A stretch of 64,000 nucleotides of DNA from Paracoccus luteus (GTDB lineage Bacteria; Pseudomonadota; Alphaproteobacteria; Rhodobacterales; Rhodobacteraceae). The first letter of the stretch is position 1. Every line of letters begins with the position of its first letter. Under the pieces are notes generated by a model, which searched no databases, was not told where the DNA came from, and saw only the letters and a program-made list of their open reading frames with translations. The stretch covers positions 62,001 through 126,000 of the forward strand of contig NZ_SDEA01000004.1 of assembly GCF_004522155.1 (NCBI RefSeq). Direction: 5' to 3'. Below are positions 41,933-49,659 of this stretch, piece by piece. A program made the translations under genes and the position numbers.

Positions 41933-42844
41933 ATGGACAGGCTTGAATCCGACCGGATGTTCGTCGCGGTGATGGAGACGGGCAGCTTTACCGCCGCGGC
42001 CCGCCGGCTGGGGACCAGCTCGGGTCAGGCGTCCAAGCTGCTGTCCCGGCTGGAAGGGGAACTGGGCGTCCGCCTGCTGAACCGCACCACCCGCGCCGTG
42101 TCGGCGACCGAGGCCGGGCAGGCCTATTTCGACCGGCTGCGGCCCTTGCTGGACGAATTCGACAATCTGGACGCGTCGGTGCGCGACGCCTCGCACGCGC
42201 CGCGCGGGCGGTTGCGGTTGACCGCGCCGCTGACCTTCGGCGTCATCGCGCTTGCGCCGGCGCTGAACGACTTTGCCGCCCGCCACGACGGGATCGAGCT
42301 GGATGTCAGTTTTTCCGACCGCGTGGCCAGCCTTGTGGACGAAGGCTTCGACATGGCGGTGCGGGTGGGTCCGTCGTCGGATTCCAGCCTGATCGCCCGC
42401 AAGCTGTGCGACGTGCGCATCCTTGTGGTCGGCGCGCCGGACTATCTGGACCGGCGGGGCCAGCCGCTGGTGCCGCAGGATCTGGCCGGGCACGACTGCA
42501 TCATCGACAGCAATTTCCGCGAACCGGGACGCTGGCCCTTTCAACAGGGCGGCAAGCCGGTCGCCGTCCCGGTCGCCGGACGCATCCGCTATGCCAACGC
42601 GCAGGCCTGCCTTGCGGCGGCGGAAAGCGGGCTGGGGCTCACCTGCGTGCCCGGCTTTGTCGCGGACGACGCGATCCGCGCGGGCCGGGTCCGGCAGGTG
42701 CTGGCCGAACACGAGCCGCCGCCCTATCCCGTCCACGCGCTCTATCCCCACAGCCGGCATCTGGCCGGCAAGCTGCGCCTGCTGGTCGATTTCCTGATCG
42801 ACCGCTATCGCGACAGCCCCGCGCCGGATGCAGGCGATCCCTAG
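41933..42844 (+). CDS. LysR-family transcriptional regulator
   Basis: A 303-residue regulator. The helix-turn-helix is at residues 5-64 (ESDRMFVAVMETGSFTAAARRLGTSSGQASKLLSRLEGELGVRLLNRTTRAVSATEAGQAYFDR). The effector domain is the CrgA-type (RGRLRLTAPLTFGVIALAPALNDFAARHDGIELDVSFSDRVASLVDEGFDMAVRVG). It lies 108 bp upstream of the VOC dioxygenase gene on the same strand. An aromatic or quinone effector would fit the neighbours. Confidence 0.93.
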   Translation: MDRLESDRMFVAVMETGSFTAAARRLGTSSGQASKLLSRLEGELGVRLLNRTTRAVSATEAGQAYFDRLRPLLDEFDNLDASVRDASHAPRGRLRLTAPLTFGVIALAPALNDFAARHDGIELDVSFSDRVASLVDEGFDMAVRVGPSSDSSLIARKLCDVRILVVGAPDYLDRRGQPLVPQDLAGHDCIIDSNFREPGRWPFQQGGKPVAVPVAGRIRYANAQACLAAAESGLGLTCVPGFVADDAIRAGRVRQVLAEHEPPPYPVHALYPHSRHLAGKLRLLVDFLIDRYRDSPAPDAGDP

Positions 42845-42872
42845 CATCGCGGAAGCAATCTTCTTCCCCTTC

Positions 42873-42890
42873 GACGGATTATCATCCGTC
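42873..42890 (+). promoter_or_regulatory. Inverted repeat between the LysR and VOC genes
   Basis: GACGGAT-TATC-ATCCGTC, a 7-bp perfect stem with a 4-nt loop, lies 28 bp after the LysR stop and 63 bp before the VOC start. It may be a small terminator or an operator. Confidence 0.4.
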
Positions 42891-42952
42891 CTGACGAAAG
42901 CCATCTTCTGCCTCAGATGGCCGACCGGCCGCCCGTTCGACAGGAGACGCCC

Positions 42953-43816
42953 ATGTCCACCAACCCTGACACCTTCGACCTTGGCGCCGCGCCCATGCGG
43001 ATCGGGCGCGTGCGGCTGCGGGTCCGCGACCTTGACAAGGTCGCCGAGTTCTATGCCCGCGTGATGGGGTTGCGCCCGCTGTCCACCGCCGCCGACCGGG
43101 TCACGCTGGGCACCGCCACAACCCCGCTGCTGGAGCTGACGGGCGACGCCACGTTGTCGCCGCGCGACCCGCGCGATGCGGGGCTGTTCCACACGGCCTT
43201 CCTGCTGCCCGGCCGCCCGGATCTGGGGCGCTGGCTGGCCCATGTCAGGGACAACCGCATCCCCCTGCAGGGCGCGTCGGACCATATCGTCAGCGAGGCG
43301 GTCTATCTGGCCGACCCCGAGGGCAACGGGATCGAGGTCTATGCCGACCGCGCCCCCTCGGGCTGGCGCGGCGCGGATGGCGAAATCCACATGACGACCG
43401 AGCCGATGGACGGACCGGGGGTGCTCGCCTCGGCCGGCGGGACGGCGTGGACCGGGTTTCCCGAACAGGGCAGCGTCGGCCATGTCCACCTGCAGGTGGG
43501 CGACACCGCCGCGGCCGACCGCTTTTACCGCGACGTGCTGGGGTTCGACGTCGCCAGCCGCTATCCGGGCGCCAGCTTCTTCGGCAGCGGCGGCTATCAC
43601 CACCAGCTGGCGGGCAACGTCTGGAACAGCCGCGGCGCGGGCGCGCGCCCGGACGGGGCCGCGGGGCTGGACGCGGTCGAGATCGTGCTGAACGACGCAA
43701 GCCTGCGCGGCCCGATCCTGACGCGCGCGGCCACCGCAGGGGTTGAAGTTTCAACCGCGGGCGATGCCCCTGTGCTGCGCGACCCGTGGGGCACGCGCAT
43801 CGCCCTGGCCGCGTGA
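42953..43816 (+). CDS. VOC family protein, CatE-like extradiol dioxygenase
   Basis: A 287-residue protein with two vicinal-oxygen-chelate domains. The first (residues 15-130) has IGRVRLRVRDLDKVAEFYARVMGL and DPEGNGIEVYAD, whose Glu is a metal ligand. The second (about 175-280) has VGHVHLQVGDTAAADRFYRDVLGFDV with the first His ligand, and GGYHHQLAGNVWNSRGAG with the second. CatE-type enzymes open catechols or hydroquinones. The ATG at 42953 follows AGGAGA. The LysR gene upstream and the FMN quinone reductase facing it suggest quinone or catechol detoxification. Confidence 0.88.
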   Translation: MSTNPDTFDLGAAPMRIGRVRLRVRDLDKVAEFYARVMGLRPLSTAADRVTLGTATTPLLELTGDATLSPRDPRDAGLFHTAFLLPGRPDLGRWLAHVRDNRIPLQGASDHIVSEAVYLADPEGNGIEVYADRAPSGWRGADGEIHMTTEPMDGPGVLASAGGTAWTGFPEQGSVGHVHLQVGDTAAADRFYRDVLGFDVASRYPGASFFGSGGYHHQLAGNVWNSRGAGARPDGAAGLDAVEIVLNDASLRGPILTRAATAGVEVSTAGDAPVLRDPWGTRIALAA

Positions 43817-43957
43817 CGGACACCATCACGCCGATCCACGGACAAGGGGCGGCGGCCGGCCTCGTGCCGCCGGGGCCGGATCTGCCGTGGGCGTTGCCTC
43901 GGGCGCGGCAAAGGGCCGCGGCTGACCGGATCGGCCGGCGGCGCTCTCCGCCGCCGG

Positions 43958-44500
43958 TCACAGGCTGGCCGCAAAGCCCGCCAGGAAACCGCGCAGCGCC
44001 GCGCGCGTCTTGTCGTCGGTCAGGTCGCCGTCGGCGTCGAACAGCCCGCCCGCGCGCGACACCATCAGCCGCCCCGAAAACCACGGCCGCGTCTTCAGCG
44101 TGCGCAGCACCGGCAGCCAGTGGTCCTGCGCCAGGACGGTCCCGAACCCGCCCGGTGACGCGCCGATCACCGCCACCGGCTTGCCCACGAACATCGCCAG
44201 CCCCTCGCCGCGCGACATCCAGTCGATGGCGTTCTTGAACACGCCCGGCACGCCGTTGTTGTATTCCGGCGTGACCAGCAGCAGCCCGTCGGCCGCCGCC
44301 AGCTGCGCCTGCAGCGTCACGACCGCAGGCGGCAGGCCCTCTGCCGCCTCAAGATCGCCATGATACAGCGGCACCTCGGCGATCGAGCCGATCTGGATGC
44401 GCGCGCCATCGGGCGCGACCTCGGCCGCGGCCCGCAGCAGGCCGCTGTTGAAGGACGCGCGGCGCAGGCTGCCGCTGAGGCCAAGGATGGTCCGGGTCAT
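43958..44500 (-). CDS. NADPH-dependent FMN reductase (quinone/chromate reductase type)
   Basis: A 180-residue flavodoxin-like enzyme. The FMN phosphate loop is GLSGSLRRASFNSGLLRAA and the family signature is LLVTPEYNNGVPGVFKNAIDWMSRG. ASPGGFGTVLAQDHW continues the FMN site. Members reduce quinones, chromate or free FMN with NAD(P)H. It is convergent to the VOC gene. AAGGTG precedes the start. A cysteine-rich micro-ORF and a hairpin lie upstream on the same strand. Confidence 0.9.
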   Translation of the reverse strand: MTRTILGLSGSLRRASFNSGLLRAAAEVAPDGARIQIGSIAEVPLYHGDLEAAEGLPPAVVTLQAQLAAADGLLLVTPEYNNGVPGVFKNAIDWMSRGEGLAMFVGKPVAVIGASPGGFGTVLAQDHWLPVLRTLKTRPWFSGRLMVSRAGGLFDADGDLTDDKTRAALRGFLAGFAASL

Positions 44501-44558
44501 GTGTCACCTTTTCACGGGGCCGGTCTGCGGCAAGACGGTGGCGTCGAACAGGGAACCG

Positions 44559-44580
44559 GGCCGCCGGATGCCGGCGGGCC
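44559..44580 (-). promoter_or_regulatory. Hairpin between the Cys-rich micro-ORF and the FMN reductase gene
   Basis: GGCC-GCCGG / CCGGC-GGGCC forms a 9-bp stem with one bulged base and a 3-nt loop, 30 bases beyond the micro-ORF stop and about 58 bases before the reductase start. It could serve as an attenuator, but there is no T-tract. Confidence 0.35.
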
Positions 44581-44609
44581 GGTCGAGGGCGCGGGTCAGT
44601 CCAACGGCT

Positions 44610-44714
44610 TCATCCCCGGCTCGATCTGGGCGCGCCGTCCTTCCAGAAAGGGCGGCAGCGACAGGAACAGGCACAGGTGTCGTTCTGGTTGACGGTCTGC
44701 TTGACCCGCCGCAT
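44610..44714 (-). CDS. Cysteine-rich micro-ORF upstream of the FMN reductase
   Basis: A 34-codon frame encoding MRRVKQTVNQ, then NDTCACSCRCRPFWKDG, with four cysteines in a CxCxCxC run. G/C at third codon positions is high, as in real genes of this window, and the frame stays open further upstream (to a possible TTG near 44775). No good SD precedes the ATG. It could be a leader peptide sensing cysteine or a thiophilic metal for the reductase gene, a small metal-binding protein, or chance. Confidence 0.35.
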   Translation of the reverse strand: MRRVKQTVNQNDTCACSCRCRPFWKDGAPRSSRG

Positions 44715-44901
44715 TCCCGGGGTCTGCGTGTGGAAACGGTTGTTGGCGGCCGCGCCTGCGGTGGTGGATACCGGCAAGGTTCATCTCGGCCCTCTCTCGT
44801 TCATCCCGATACCGGCGCATGCGGCCCGGCCCGCCAGACCGCGGCCTGCGCAGCCCGCGTTCGGCGATTGCGAACGCGCGCGCGCCGCCTATGCTGGCAC
44901 G

Positions 44902-45825
44902 ATGCGCTATTCGCTGCACGAGATCGAGACGTTCCTGACCGTGATGGAGCTTGGCACCGTCTCGGCCGCGGCGGCGCGGATGAACCTGTCCAAGTCGGTC
45001 ATCAGCAAGCGCGTGTCGGATTTCGAGGCGACGGTCGGGGCGGCGCTGTTTCGCCGCAATGCGGGCCGCATCACGCCCACCGAGGCGGCGCACCGGCTGG
45101 CCGAACGGCTGCGCCCGGCGCTGGCCGAACTGGTCGCGGCCACCGAAAGCGCGGCCTGGGGGATGGACGGGGCCGCGCCCTTGCGCGGCGCGCTGGCCAT
45201 CGCCGCCCCGATGAGCTTTGGCACGATGTATCTGTCCCCGATCCTGGCGGGCTTTGCCGCCGCCCATCCGGGACTGGATTTGCGCATCGACTATGACGAC
45301 AGGGTGCGCGACCTGGCGCGCGACGGCTTCGACATCGGCATCCGCATCGGCGAGGGCCGCGACGGGGCGCTGAAGGCCCGCAAGCTGTGCGAGGACCGGA
45401 TGGCGGTCGTGGCAAGCCCCGCCTATCTGGCGCGCGAGGGAACGCCCGGCGCGCCGGCGGACCTGAACGGTCATCAGGTGATCGGCTATTCCCACGTGTC
45501 GGACGCGGCGGTGTGGCAGTTCCGCCAGGACGGCCGCAGCCTATCGCCGCACGTGTCGACCCGGCTGACCCTGAACAACGGCGAGGCGATCCGCGACATG
45601 GCCGCCGCCGGGCTGGGGCTGGCCATGCTGCCGGGGTTCCTGGTGTCGGACGCGCTGCGCGACGGCACGCTGGTCGCGGTCTTGCCTGACATGCGCGCAC
45701 GCACCCTGCCAATCCTGGCGGTGTGGCCGCCGGTGGCGCCGATGCCCGCCAAGCTGCGGGCGCTGATCGACCACCTTGCGGCCGCGCTGTCGGATTGCGC
45801 GCCGTGGCAGCAGCCGCCGGGTTAG
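44902..45825 (+). CDS. LysR-family transcriptional regulator
   Basis: A 307-residue regulator. The helix-turn-helix covers residues 4-63 (SLHEIETFLTVMELGTVSAAAARMNLSKSVISKRVSDFEATVGAALFRRNAGRITPTEAAHRLAERL), with the less common SKSVISKRV recognition helix. The effector domain is CrgA-like (LRGALAIAAPMSFGTMYLSPILAGFAAAHPGLDLRIDYDDRVRDLARDGFDIGIRIG). The ATG at 44902 is chosen by family length. It is divergent from the FMN reductase across 401 bp. The 161-bp gap after it shows nothing. Confidence 0.92.
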   Translation: MRYSLHEIETFLTVMELGTVSAAAARMNLSKSVISKRVSDFEATVGAALFRRNAGRITPTEAAHRLAERLRPALAELVAATESAAWGMDGAAPLRGALAIAAPMSFGTMYLSPILAGFAAAHPGLDLRIDYDDRVRDLARDGFDIGIRIGEGRDGALKARKLCEDRMAVVASPAYLAREGTPGAPADLNGHQVIGYSHVSDAAVWQFRQDGRSLSPHVSTRLTLNNGEAIRDMAAAGLGLAMLPGFLVSDALRDGTLVAVLPDMRARTLPILAVWPPVAPMPAKLRALIDHLAAALSDCAPWQQPPG

Positions 45826-45986
45826 GGGCGGCCCGCCCGCCGGCCCGTGCCGGACTGCATGGTCACCTGGCCGGCCGGTCTCGGGTCGTGGACGCGGCGT
45901 TCCTCATCGTCGCGCTGGTGCGCAGGTCGCGCAGTTCCTGCGCACCCGGCACGGCGCCACTGCCCCGCGCCGGACGCGGCATGCGT

Positions 45987-48476
45987 TCAGCCGTCCACCC
46001 GGATGCGGGCGTTCGCGGGATCATAAGGACTGTCCTCGGTGACCACCGCGTCCCACAGCTCGCGCTGCATCCTGACCTGCAGCCGCGTTCCCGCCACCGC
46101 CAGATCGGGGCGGACATAGCCCATACCGATCTGCTTGCCGAACGCCACCGAATACCCGCCCGAGGTCAGCCGCCCGATTTTCTGCCCGTCCAGGAACAGC
46201 CCTTCGCGGCCCCAGGGGTCGGCATCGGCAGGCCCGTCGATCAGCACCGTCACGCACATGGACCGGATGCCGGTCGCCTGCATCGCGTCCTTGCCGCGGA
46301 AGTCCTTGCCGAGATCGACGAAGCGGTCCAGCCCCGCCTCCAGCGGAGTCGCGTCGCGGCCCAGTTCGGTGCCGAAGGCGCGATAGGATTTTTCCTGCCG
46401 CAGCCAGTTCTGCGCCCGCGCGCCGACCAGCCGCAGCCCGTGGCTTTCCCCCGCGCGAACCAGCTGGTCCCACAGGTGGCGCCCCATCTCGACCGGGTGG
46501 TGCAGTTCCCACCCAAGCTCGCCCGTATAGGCGACGCGGATCGCGCGCACCGGGACCATGCCCAGCTGGATCTCGCGCGTCGAAAGCCACGGAAAGCGCT
46601 TGTTGCCCAGCACCGTGGCGGGATCGGCGTCGCGGACCAGTTCGTTCAGGATCGCGCGGCTGTTCGGCCCGGCCAGCGCGAAGACGCCCCATTGGGTCGT
46701 GATGTCCTGCACCTCGATCCGGCCGAAGCCGGCTTCGCGGTCGGCGGCCAGCTTGCGCAGATTGTCCAGGTCGTAATCCGCCCAGGCCCCTGCGGACACG
46801 AGGTAATAGTCATCCTCGGCCAGCCGGACGATGGTGTATTCGGTGCGCGTGGTCCCTGTCTCGGTCAGCGCATAGGTCAGGTTGATCCGCCCTACCTTGG
46901 GCAGCCTGTTCGTCGTCAGCCAGTCCAGGAAGGCCGTTGCCCCCGGCCCCGAAACGCGGGTCTTGGCGAATGCGCTGGCGTCGATCAGGCCGGCGGTCTC
47001 GCGGATCGCGCGGGCCTCGGCCTCGGCATACTGCCACCAGCCACCGCGGCGAAAGCTGCGGGCGGCGTGGTCGTCAAAGCCTGCGGGCGCGTAATAGTTC
47101 GGCCGTTCCCAGCCGTTCACCTGCCCCATCTGCGCGCCCGCCGCGATCTGGCGGTCATAGGCGGGCGCGGTCCGCAGCGGGCGGCAGGCCGGGCGTTCCT
47201 CGTCGGGGTGGTGCAGGATGAAGACGTGCTCATACGCCTCCTCGTTCTTGCGGGCGGCGTATTCGGTCGTCATCCACTGGCCGAAACGGCGCGGGTCAAG
47301 GCTCGCCATGTCGATCTCGGCCTCGCCCGCCGTCATCATCTGGGCGAGATAGTGCCCCGTGCCGCCCGCCGCCGTGATGCCAAAGGAAAACCCCTCGGCC
47401 AGCCACATGTTGCGCAGGCCGGGCGCGGGGCCGACCAGCGGGTTGCCGTCGGGGGTATAGCAGATCGGGCCGTTGAAATCGTCCTTCAGCCCCACCGATT
47501 CCGATGACGGGATGCGGTGGATCATGGACATGTATTCCGCCTCGATCCGGTCCAGGTCCAGGGGGAACAGGTCGGCGCGGAAGCTTTCGGGCACGTCATA
47601 AAGGAACCGGGCGGGCGCGTTGCGTTCATACGGCCCCAGAATCCAGCCGCCGCGTTCCTCGCGCACATACCATTTCGCGTCCGCGTCGCGCAGCACGGGA
47701 TGCTCGGGCTTGCCTTGCGCCCGCCACGCGGCCAGCGCCGGGTCGGGTTCGGTCACGATATACTGATGCTCGACCGGGATCGCGGGGATCTTGATGCCCA
47801 GCAAGCGGGCAGTGCGCTGGGCGTGGTTGCCCGTGGCGGTCACGACATGCTCGGCCCGGATCTCGAAGGGCTCGCCCGCGGGGACCAGATTGCCGCCGCG
47901 CTCGACCATGCGGTCGCAGGTGACGATCCATTCGCTGCCCGTCCAGCGATAGCCGTCCACCTGCACCCGGCGCTCGATCGTGGCGCCGGCCATCCGCGCG
48001 CCCTTGGCCATCGCCTGTGTCACGTCGGCGGGGTTGATATAGCCGTCGGTCGGATGGAACAGCGCGCCCTTGAGGTCCCCGGTCCGCACCAGCGGCCAGC
48101 GGGCGGCGATTTGGGCGGGGGTCAGGAACTCATGCTCGATCCCCACCGTCTCGGCGGTCGCGGAATACAGCATGTATTCGTCCATCCGCGCGTCGGTCTG
48201 CGCCATCCGCAGGTTGCCGCAGCGGGTAAAGCCCGCGTTCAGGCCGGTCTCACCCTCAAGCCCCGCATAAAGCCGCACGGAATAGTCGTGGATGTGGGTG
48301 GTGGCATAGTTCATGTTGAACAAGGGCAGCAGCCCCGCCGCGTGCCAGGTCGAACCCGCCGTCAGCTCGTCCCGTTCGACCAGCATCGTGTCCCAGCCCG
48401 CGCGGGCCAGATGCAGGGCGATGCCGGTGCCGACGGCGCCGCCGCCGACGACCAGGGCTTTGACGTGGGTCTTCAT
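45987..48476 (-). CDS. Dimethylglycine dehydrogenase-type FAD oxidoreductase with GcvT domain
   Basis: An 829-residue cytosolic enzyme. The N-terminal DAO domain has ALVVGGGAVGTGIALHLARAGWDTMLVERDELTAGSTWHAAGLLP; the His in TWHAAG is the residue that carries covalent FAD in DMGDH and sarcosine dehydrogenases. An FAO_M linker domain and a C-terminal aminomethyltransferase domain (from about residue 440) follow, with RVSGPGATAFLDWLTTNRLP, TRTEYTIVRLAEDDYYLVSAG and YTGELGWELHHPVEMG. It should demethylate dimethylglycine or a related N-methyl amine, passing the one-carbon unit to tetrahydrofolate. AAGGAGAT precedes 48476. Confidence 0.9.
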   Translation of the reverse strand: MKTHVKALVVGGGAVGTGIALHLARAGWDTMLVERDELTAGSTWHAAGLLPLFNMNYATTHIHDYSVRLYAGLEGETGLNAGFTRCGNLRMAQTDARMDEYMLYSATAETVGIEHEFLTPAQIAARWPLVRTGDLKGALFHPTDGYINPADVTQAMAKGARMAGATIERRVQVDGYRWTGSEWIVTCDRMVERGGNLVPAGEPFEIRAEHVVTATGNHAQRTARLLGIKIPAIPVEHQYIVTEPDPALAAWRAQGKPEHPVLRDADAKWYVREERGGWILGPYERNAPARFLYDVPESFRADLFPLDLDRIEAEYMSMIHRIPSSESVGLKDDFNGPICYTPDGNPLVGPAPGLRNMWLAEGFSFGITAAGGTGHYLAQMMTAGEAEIDMASLDPRRFGQWMTTEYAARKNEEAYEHVFILHHPDEERPACRPLRTAPAYDRQIAAGAQMGQVNGWERPNYYAPAGFDDHAARSFRRGGWWQYAEAEARAIRETAGLIDASAFAKTRVSGPGATAFLDWLTTNRLPKVGRINLTYALTETGTTRTEYTIVRLAEDDYYLVSAGAWADYDLDNLRKLAADREAGFGRIEVQDITTQWGVFALAGPNSRAILNELVRDADPATVLGNKRFPWLSTREIQLGMVPVRAIRVAYTGELGWELHHPVEMGRHLWDQLVRAGESHGLRLVGARAQNWLRQEKSYRAFGTELGRDATPLEAGLDRFVDLGKDFRGKDAMQATGIRSMCVTVLIDGPADADPWGREGLFLDGQKIGRLTSGGYSVAFGKQIGMGYVRPDLAVAGTRLQVRMQRELWDAVVTEDSPYDPANARIRVDG

Positions 48477-48662
48477 GGCATCTCCTTGCGCGCGTGTCGG
48501 GGCATGTGTGACACGGTGACGCATCCCGGCCGACAGCCGGGGACGACATCGGACGGGCTGAATGCGACATGGCCGGCGGATGGCGCGCCCGGCCCGGCTT
48601 GACGGGGCGGCGCAGGCGGCATCTGTTCGTTGGTGAAACAGCGGCGGCGGGCGGGGGGCGGA

Positions 48663-49655
48663 ATGGCGGACAACGGCGGCGTTTCGACCGGCCCCGGACA
48701 GGGCGGCGCGCTGACCCGCGCCAACCCGCCGGTGCCCCTGGATCTGCGTCCGGTCGCGCACGCCGCCGTCAACCGTTCCGCCACCGAACGCCGCGCGGCC
48801 CAGATCGGAACCCGACGCAGCGTCAAGGGACTGCACCAGGCGGCCTGGCTGGTCCATGCCATCCGCTGCATCGACCTGACCACGCTTGCGGGCGACGACA
48901 CCGCCGACCGGGTGCGCCGCCTGTGCGCCAAGGCCCGCCAGCCCGTGCGGCCCGACATCCAGGCGGCGCTGGGCGTGCAGGGGCTGACCACCGGCGCGGT
49001 CTGCGTCTATCCGACGATGGTGCCCCATGCCGTCGCGGCGCTGGATGGCTCGGGCATCCCGGTCGCATCCGTCGCCACCGGCTTTCCCGCCGGGCTGACG
49101 CCCCTGCCCCTGCGGCTGGCCGAGATCCGCTGGGCGGTGGAACAGGGCGCGGCCGAGATCGACATCGTCATCACCCGCGAACTGGCCCTGCGCGGCGACT
49201 GGCCCGCGCTGTATGACGAGATCGCCGCCATGCGCGAGGCTTGCGGGACCGCGCACATGAAGGCGATCCTTGCCACTGGCGACCTAGGCACGCTGACCAC
49301 CGTCCATCGCGCCGCCACCGTCGCCATGCAGGCGGGCGCGGATTTCATCAAGACCTCGACCGGGAAAGAGCCGCAGAACGCCACATTGCCCGTCGCGCTG
49401 ACCATGATCCGGGCGCTGCGCGACCATCAGGACGCCACGGGGCATGTCGTCGGCTTCAAGCCCGCCGGCGGGCTGCGCACCGCCAAGGAGGCGATGGTCT
49501 GGCTGTCCCTGATCCGCGAGGAGCTTGGCCCCCGCGCCATGCAGCCCGACCTGTTCCGCATCGGCGCCAGTTCGATGCTGGGCGACATCGAACGTCAGCT
49601 GGAACACTTCGTCACCGGGCGTTATGCCGCCCAGTCGCATCATCCGATGGGATAG
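48663..49655 (+). CDS. deoC: Deoxyribose-phosphate aldolase
   Basis: A 330-residue class I aldolase splitting 2-deoxyribose 5-phosphate into glyceraldehyde 3-phosphate and acetaldehyde. The Schiff-base lysine is K230 in GADFIKTSTGK. The second catalytic lysine is K266 in VVGFKPAGGLRT, and the Asp in AEIDIVITR completes the triad. A 60-residue N-terminal extension lies before the barrel, as in long DeoC forms. The next gene starts after 4 bp, so acetaldehyde can be oxidised by the paired aldehyde dehydrogenase. Confidence 0.95.
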   Translation: MADNGGVSTGPGQGGALTRANPPVPLDLRPVAHAAVNRSATERRAAQIGTRRSVKGLHQAAWLVHAIRCIDLTTLAGDDTADRVRRLCAKARQPVRPDIQAALGVQGLTTGAVCVYPTMVPHAVAALDGSGIPVASVATGFPAGLTPLPLRLAEIRWAVEQGAAEIDIVITRELALRGDWPALYDEIAAMREACGTAHMKAILATGDLGTLTTVHRAATVAMQAGADFIKTSTGKEPQNATLPVALTMIRALRDHQDATGHVVGFKPAGGLRTAKEAMVWLSLIREELGPRAMQPDLFRIGASSMLGDIERQLEHFVTGRYAAQSHHPMG

Positions 49656-49659
49656 GCCG

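Noticed and set aside
48477..48662. Glycine riboswitch ahead of the dimethylglycine dehydrogenase or deoC
   Set aside because: The divergent gap is only 186 bp and no glycine-aptamer core or tandem aptamer pattern could be traced by eye.
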